Positions 6,645-9,826 of a stretch of DNA of 9,826 bases are shown here, piece by piece. The notes under the pieces are model-generated. The model was not told where the DNA came from and searched no databases. It was given only the letters and a program-made list of their open reading frames with translations. Within the stretch, counting starts at the first letter, position 1; the number at the start of each line of letters is the position of its first letter. The position numbers and the translations under genes are program-made. The DNA lies in NCBI GenBank assembly GCA_964496705.1, contig CAZCBJ010000148.1, positions 1 to 9,826 on the forward strand, written 5' to 3'. The DNA comes from CAZCBJ01 sp964496705. GTDB lineage: Bacteria; Chloroflexota; Anaerolineae; Anaerolineales; Anaerolineaceae.

Positions 6645-6700
6645 GGTTTCTCCTTTCGCCTACGATTGGCACGGTTGAAGGACGGAAGCCGTCGAAGCTT

Positions 6701-7033
6701 TTATTGAATTGAAGCGTTGCGTTTTTCGTAATAGGCTTTGGATTCAGCCATGAGGCTCTCCAACGATTCGCCAGCCTTAAAGCGGGCAAACCGTTGGTCC
6801 AATCCTACACTTTTGAACAGCTTTTGAACGGATTCACTGGGTTGAGCACCCTTCATCATCCACTCAAAAATTCGATCTTCTTTCACATCGAAGGTGAATG
6901 GATTCGTGCGGGGATTATACAGTCCCACCACTTCCAAAAAGCGGCCATCGCGCGGGCTTTCTTTATCTGCGACCACTACCCGGTAGCTGCTCTGGTGACG
7001 TAAACCAACTCGGCGTAATCGAATACGAACCAT
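6701..7033 (-). CDS. rpsP: 30S ribosomal protein S16
   Basis: S16 is an early-binding small-subunit protein that stabilises the 5' and central domains of 16S rRNA. The first 80 or so residues match the compact family core: MVRIRLRRVGLRHQSSYRVV at 1-20, then SPRDGRFLEVVGLYNP and a basic-to-acidic stretch ending in WMMKGAQPSESVQKLF. The remaining 30 residues (to 110) are a charged helical tail (ESLESLMAESKAYYEKRN) of the variable kind seen in many S16 proteins. The ATG at 7033 has a GGAG at 7044-7047, 10 nt upstream. It lies 110 bp downstream of ffh across a structured intergenic region, with khpA 56 bp downstream. Confidence 0.98.
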   Translation of the reverse strand: MVRIRLRRVGLRHQSSYRVVVADKESPRDGRFLEVVGLYNPRTNPFTFDVKEDRIFEWMMKGAQPSESVQKLFKSVGLDQRFARFKAGESLESLMAESKAYYEKRNASIQ

Positions 7034-7062
7034 TTACTTTACTCTCCTGTTGTTAATCTTTC

Positions 7063-7136
7063 AAAAAATGATCAGGCTGGCGGCTGGCTCATGGAATTTG
7101 AGAGATGCGCTGAAGGGGCGCGGTATTCCTTGAGCC
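7063..7136 (-). promoter_or_regulatory. Structured ffh-rpsP intergenic RNA (imperfect hairpin followed by T run)
   Basis: On the minus strand GGCTCAAGGAAT (7136-7125) can pair with ATTCCATGAGCC (7097-7086) with one internal mismatch. Within the 27-nt loop GCGC (7121-7118) can pair with GCGC (7110-7107) around a 7-nt loop, giving a two-tier stem. A run of six T occurs on the minus strand at 7068-7063, about 17 nt after the stem. That is too far for a standard terminator, and the operon must read through to rpsP. It could be a weak attenuator, a processing or stability element separating ffh from rpsP, or an autoregulatory leader for S16. No promoter for rpsP was found in the gap. Confidence 0.45.
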
Positions 7137-7143
7137 GGGCTGC

Positions 7144-8466
7144 TTAGCCAAACAAGCGGGGCAAGTTGCGCCCACCCGTCTTCTGTAATGTTTTCATCAA
7201 GCGCTGCGATTCGCGGAATTGCTTCAGCAGGCGGTTGACATCCTGGACCTCCGTGCCAGAACCGCGGGCGATGCGCCGCCGCCGGCTGGCGTTCAACACA
7301 TCGGGATTCCGACGTTCCTGAGGGGTCATTGAATTGATAATCGCTTCGGTCTTCTTCAGTTCCCTTTCCGCGTCTTCCGGTGATATTGACCGGGCTGCCT
7401 GCCCCAGGCCGCCGGGAAGCATCTCCAAGATCTGTTGAAGAGGGCCCATGCGGCGTACCTGGCGCAACTGGTTGGCAAAATCCTCCAGAGTGAACCTGCC
7501 AGACATCATCCGCTCGGCTTCGACCCGAGCCGTTTTGTCGTCGTAGGCAGCTTCCGCTTTCTCGATTAATCCAATTATATCGCCCATCCCGAGAATTCGC
7601 GAAGCCAATCGACCCGGATCATAGCTCTCCAGCGCGTCCAAGCCCTCACCCGTTGCCAGGAATTTGATCGGCACACCGGTGACACTGCGGATGGAGATGG
7701 CTGCGCCTCCCCGGGCATCGCCATCCATTTTCGTCAAGATCAAGCCGGTCAAGGATACCGAGTCACGAAAACCTTCTGCAACATGCAGCGCTTCCTGACC
7801 GATCATCGAATCGACTACCAGCAGCGTTTCCGCAGGATTGACCTTTTTCGCAATCGCACGCAGTTCATCCATCAGTTCCTGGTCCAATTGCGAGCGTCCG
7901 GCGGTGTCGATGATCATGGCGCTCACGCCGCCTTTTTGCGCACCATCGAAAGCGCGGGCAGCCAGCTCAGGCGGTTTCACACCCTCCTGGCTGAACACAT
8001 CGACGCCAATCCGCTCGCCCAGGGTCTGCAATTGCTTAATGGCAGCCGGTCGGTAAGGGTCAGCCGCCACCAGTAAAACCCGTTCACCCTGGGAGCGCAG
8101 AATGCGCGCCAGCTTGGCTGCAGCCGTGGTCTTGCCGGAGCCTTGCAGACCGACCAGCATGATCACCCGCGGACGCGGACCGCTCAGGTTCAGGCGGGCT
8201 GGCTCTCCCAGCGTGGTGATCAGCTCCTCGTGGACGATCTTGATCACTTGTTGGGCAGGATTAAGCGCCTTGGATACTTCGGCACCGACCGCCCTGGCGC
8301 GCACGCGCGCAATAAAATCCTTGACCACACTGTAATTCACATCCGCCTCGAGCAGCGCCAGACGCACCTCGCGCATGGCCGAATCAACGTCTGCTTCGGT
8401 CAGACGACCGCGCCGACGAAGCTGCTGAAAAACCTGATTGAGGCGTTCGCTTAGATTTTCGAACAA
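7144..8466 (-). CDS. ffh: Signal recognition particle protein Ffh (SRP54)
   Basis: Ffh is the GTPase subunit of the signal recognition particle. With 4.5S RNA it binds signal sequences on the ribosome and delivers nascent membrane proteins to FtsY and the translocon. The 440-residue product has the N domain (about 1-90, MFENLSERL start) and the G domain (about 98-295). G-domain motifs are the P loop GLQGSGKTT (106-114), DTAGR (187-191), TKMDGDARGG (245-254) and GEGLDALESYDP (273-284). The methionine-bearing M domain (about 320-440) includes SRRRRIARGSGT (394-405), the RNA-binding helix-turn-helix segment. The start is a TTG at 8466-8464; an in-frame TGA four codons upstream leaves no earlier ATG, GTG or TTG. 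No strong Shine-Dalgarno precedes it (GAGATGA only). It is probably the first gene of the run ffh-rpsP-khpA-rimM-dprA-topA. Confidence 0.98.
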   Translation of the reverse strand: MFENLSERLNQVFQQLRRRGRLTEADVDSAMREVRLALLEADVNYSVVKDFIARVRARAVGAEVSKALNPAQQVIKIVHEELITTLGEPARLNLSGPRPRVIMLVGLQGSGKTTAAAKLARILRSQGERVLLVAADPYRPAAIKQLQTLGERIGVDVFSQEGVKPPELAARAFDGAQKGGVSAMIIDTAGRSQLDQELMDELRAIAKKVNPAETLLVVDSMIGQEALHVAEGFRDSVSLTGLILTKMDGDARGGAAISIRSVTGVPIKFLATGEGLDALESYDPGRLASRILGMGDIIGLIEKAEAAYDDKTARVEAERMMSGRFTLEDFANQLRQVRRMGPLQQILEMLPGGLGQAARSISPEDAERELKKTEAIINSMTPQERRNPDVLNASRRRRIARGSGTEVQDVNRLLKQFRESQRLMKTLQKTGGRNLPRLFG

Positions 8467-8525
8467 AATTTCATCTCATACACACAACAATATAGCCACC
8501 CACCTTTGCGGTCGGCGGAAACTCG

Positions 8526-8554
8526 ATTGTATAATGGTTCAAGCGAAAGGTCAA
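8526..8554 (-). promoter_or_regulatory. Sigma-70-type promoter of ffh and the downstream gene run
   Basis: On the minus strand, TTGACC (8554-8549) and TACAAT (8531-8526) are separated by exactly 17 bp. Five of six positions match consensus in each hexamer. Transcription would begin near 8519, giving a leader of about 50 nt before the TTG start of ffh. The spacer and downstream DNA also hold TATAAT-like strings on the other strand, as expected in a divergent AT-rich promoter region. Confidence 0.75.
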
Positions 8555-8615
8555 GATGACAGTTTATAATAAAGTAAAATATCGGGTGCATCTTTCTCGC
8601 CACTTGAGGGTTATG

Positions 8616-8621
8616 TATAAT
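8616..8621 (+). promoter_or_regulatory. Probable -10 box of the degV-family gene
   Basis: A perfect TATAAT lies 23 bp before the degV ATG. That would place transcription start near 8628 and leave a leader of about 17 nt containing the GGAGG ribosome binding site at 8636-8640. No convincing -35 hexamer is present 15-19 bp upstream, so this may depend on an activator or be a weaker promoter. Other TATAAT strings on this strand at 8530-8535 and 8565-8570 also lack good partners. Confidence 0.45.
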
Positions 8622-8644
8622 GATCTTAATCGTACGGAGGAATC

Positions 8645-9502
8645 ATGTCAAAAGTAGCCATTGTCACCGACAGCACTGCTTATATCCCGCCCAATCTGTT
8701 GAAGAACTACAAAGTGGAAATTGCCCCCCTGCAGGTCATCTGGGGCGAGCAAGTTTTCCTGGATGGGATTGATATTCAACCGGATAGTTTTTATCAACGC
8801 CTCTCCACCGCCAAGGTGATGCCGAGCACATCCCAGGCTATTCCAGCCCAGATGATTGATATCTACAGGAACTTGCTGCAAGAAGAGTATGATATCCTCA
8901 GCATCCATATCTCCTCCAAGCTGTCCGGCACCATGGATTCAGCCATACAGGCCAAAAACGCTTTCCCAGGAGCCAGAATTGAGCTTTTCGATTCGCTCAG
9001 CACAGCCATGGCGATGGGTTTCATGGTCATGGCGGCTGCCCGCGCTGCTGCTGAAGGCGCAACTTTACAGGAATGTGCCGCAGTAGCTGAAAAAGCCCGC
9101 CAGAACTCAGGTGTGGTTTTCCTGGTGGACACGCTGGAGTTTTTGCGACGCGGTGGGCGAATTGGCGGAGCCTCGGCCTTCCTCGGCCAGGCTTTGAATA
9201 TTAAGCCCATCTTGGAGCTTAGGGATGGGCGCATCGAAGCCGTCGAGAAAGTGCGCACACGCGGTAAAGCGCAAGCCCGCCTGATTGATTTGATCCACGA
9301 GCGCGTGAACCACCGCAGCCCCGTTCGGCTATCTGTGCTGCACGCCAACATTGAAGCCGAAGCCCAGGAATATATGGAACGGGTGCGCCAATCCTTCTCG
9401 GTCTCAGACGTAACCGAAACCATTTGCACCTCCATCAGCCCGGTGCTGGGAGTTCACACCGGCCCCGGCGCATTGGCTGTCGCTTACATGGCCGGAATGT
9501 AA
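8645..9502 (+). CDS. degV: DegV family protein (probable fatty-acid-binding protein)
   Basis: DegV proteins bind a fatty acid. In Firmicutes, FakB members of the family present it to the kinase FakA for phosphorylation and use in phospholipid synthesis. The 285-residue product has family length and motifs: DST at 9-11, PSTSQ at 60-64, SSKLSGT at 90-96 and FDS at 115-117. RRGGRIGGASAFLG follows at 168-181, then HTGPGALAVAY near the end (271-281). The conserved Thr/Ser in these loops contact the lipid carboxylate in known structures. The ATG at 8645 has a strong GGAGG. The gene is divergent from ffh and ends in an intrinsic terminator, so it is probably transcribed alone. No fakA-like kinase is in the window, so assignment to FakB function rather than general lipid binding is inference. 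Confidence 0.95.
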   Translation: MSKVAIVTDSTAYIPPNLLKNYKVEIAPLQVIWGEQVFLDGIDIQPDSFYQRLSTAKVMPSTSQAIPAQMIDIYRNLLQEEYDILSIHISSKLSGTMDSAIQAKNAFPGARIELFDSLSTAMAMGFMVMAAARAAAEGATLQECAAVAEKARQNSGVVFLVDTLEFLRRGGRIGGASAFLGQALNIKPILELRDGRIEAVEKVRTRGKAQARLIDLIHERVNHRSPVRLSVLHANIEAEAQEYMERVRQSFSVSDVTETICTSISPVLGVHTGPGALAVAYMAGM

Positions 9503-9524
9503 ATCCAACCCAACTGCACTCGAG

Positions 9525-9552
9525 CAGGCGCTGGTCTACCAGCGCCTGTTTT
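9525..9552 (+). terminator. Intrinsic terminator after the degV-family gene
   Basis: CAGGCGCTGG (9525-9534) and CCAGCGCCTG (9539-9548) form a perfect 10-bp GC-rich stem around a TCTA loop. TTTT follows at 9549-9552, then GTT. It begins 22 bp after the degV stop and separates that gene from the DUF1015-family gene. Confidence 0.93.
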
Positions 9553-9608
9553 GTTCTGTGGTGTTGTTTGGTAAAATGGTTACGGATTTCTCATCGGAAA
9601 GGTGCAGC

Positions 9609-9826
9609 ATGAAGAATTTTGAAGATGTCGGCGTTCAGGTTCCAGACATCCGCCTGCCAAAAACAGGCACGGATTTAACCAAATGGGCAGTGATCGCCTG
9701 TGACCAATTCACCTCCCAATCGGAATACTGGCAACAAGTGGAAGAAATCACCCGTAATGCGCCGTCCACCTACCACATGATCCTGCCTGAAGTATATCTG
9801 GGCACACCACGTGAGGAAATACATTC
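9609..9826 (+). CDS. DUF1015 family protein, N-terminal part (3' truncated by window edge)
   Basis: Seventy-two complete codons run open to the right edge. The sequence begins MKNFEDVGVQVPDIRLPK and continues with WAVIACDQFTSQSEYWQQVEE and a PSTYHMILPEVYLG stretch, the characteristic N-terminus of DUF1015 proteins (usually about 400 residues or more). The biochemical role of the family is not established to my knowledge. The ATG at 9609 is preceded by an AAAGGTG at 9598-9604. A TAAAAT at 9572-9577 could be its -10 box, but no good -35 partner is present. It starts 60 bp after the degV terminator, so it should have its own promoter. Confidence 0.85.
   Translation, partial: MKNFEDVGVQVPDIRLPKTGTDLTKWAVIACDQFTSQSEYWQQVEEITRNAPSTYHMILPEVYLGTPREEIH

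Noticed and set aside
8530..8570. Additional plus-strand TATAAT strings at 8530-8535 and 8565-8570 as degV promoters
   Set aside because: No acceptable -35 hexamer stands 16-18 bp upstream. The first overlaps the -10 region of the ffh promoter on the other strand.
1..9826. Defence system, CRISPR array, mobile element or biosynthetic cluster
   Set aside because: All sizeable frames are core housekeeping genes or single conserved genes. No transposase, integrase, direct-repeat array or toxin-antitoxin pair was seen on either strand.

Overview
This window looks like ordinary chromosomal housekeeping DNA from a Chloroflexota bacterium, most likely class Anaerolineae. That assignment is an inference. 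It rests on the style of the proteins, on a topoisomerase I with an extra N-terminal zinc ribbon, on a two-membrane-span protein with a Pro/Glu-rich linker of a kind I associate with Anaerolineae, and on the moderate GC content. No rRNA, tRNA, CRISPR array, insertion sequence or phage gene is visible. Gene density is high and no gene-free stretch exceeds about 180 bases.

Layout, left to right. Bases 1-509 (+) hold the C-terminal part of a dGTPase-like nucleotide triphosphohydrolase. A promoter overlapping its stop codon leads into greA (565-1029, +), which ends at a strong bidirectional terminator (1051-1079). Converging on that terminator from the right is an unnamed two-membrane-span protein gene (1091-2257, -). 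It has its own well-formed promoter and a cluster of short repeats that could be an operator. A long minus-strand gene run follows, in transcription order ffh (8466-7144), rpsP (7033-6701), khpA (6644-6408), rimM (6411-5848), dprA (5851-4721) and topA (4696-2393). A good sigma-70-type promoter for the run lies upstream of ffh at 8526-8554. Divergent from ffh is a degV-family gene (8645-9502, +) that ends in an intrinsic terminator. It is followed by the first 72 codons of a DUF1015-family gene running off the right edge.

The genes of the minus-strand run share themes. Ffh serves membrane-protein targeting. S16, KhpA and RimM serve small-subunit assembly and RNA binding. DprA and TopA serve DNA uptake or recombination and supercoiling. 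The familiar bacterial order ffh-rpsP-khpA-rimM-trmD-rplS is kept as far as rimM, but dprA-topA then follow where trmD-rplS would be expected. khpA/rimM and rimM/dprA overlap by four bases (ATGA and GTGA), which indicates translational coupling.

I found no clear previously undescribed multi-gene system. The features that the gene calls do not explain are: (a) a perfect 21-bp inverted repeat inside the 5' end of rimM; (b) an imperfect 12-nt-arm hairpin between ffh and rpsP; (c) repeated AATGATT elements around the promoter of the membrane-protein gene; and (d) the unnamed membrane protein itself.
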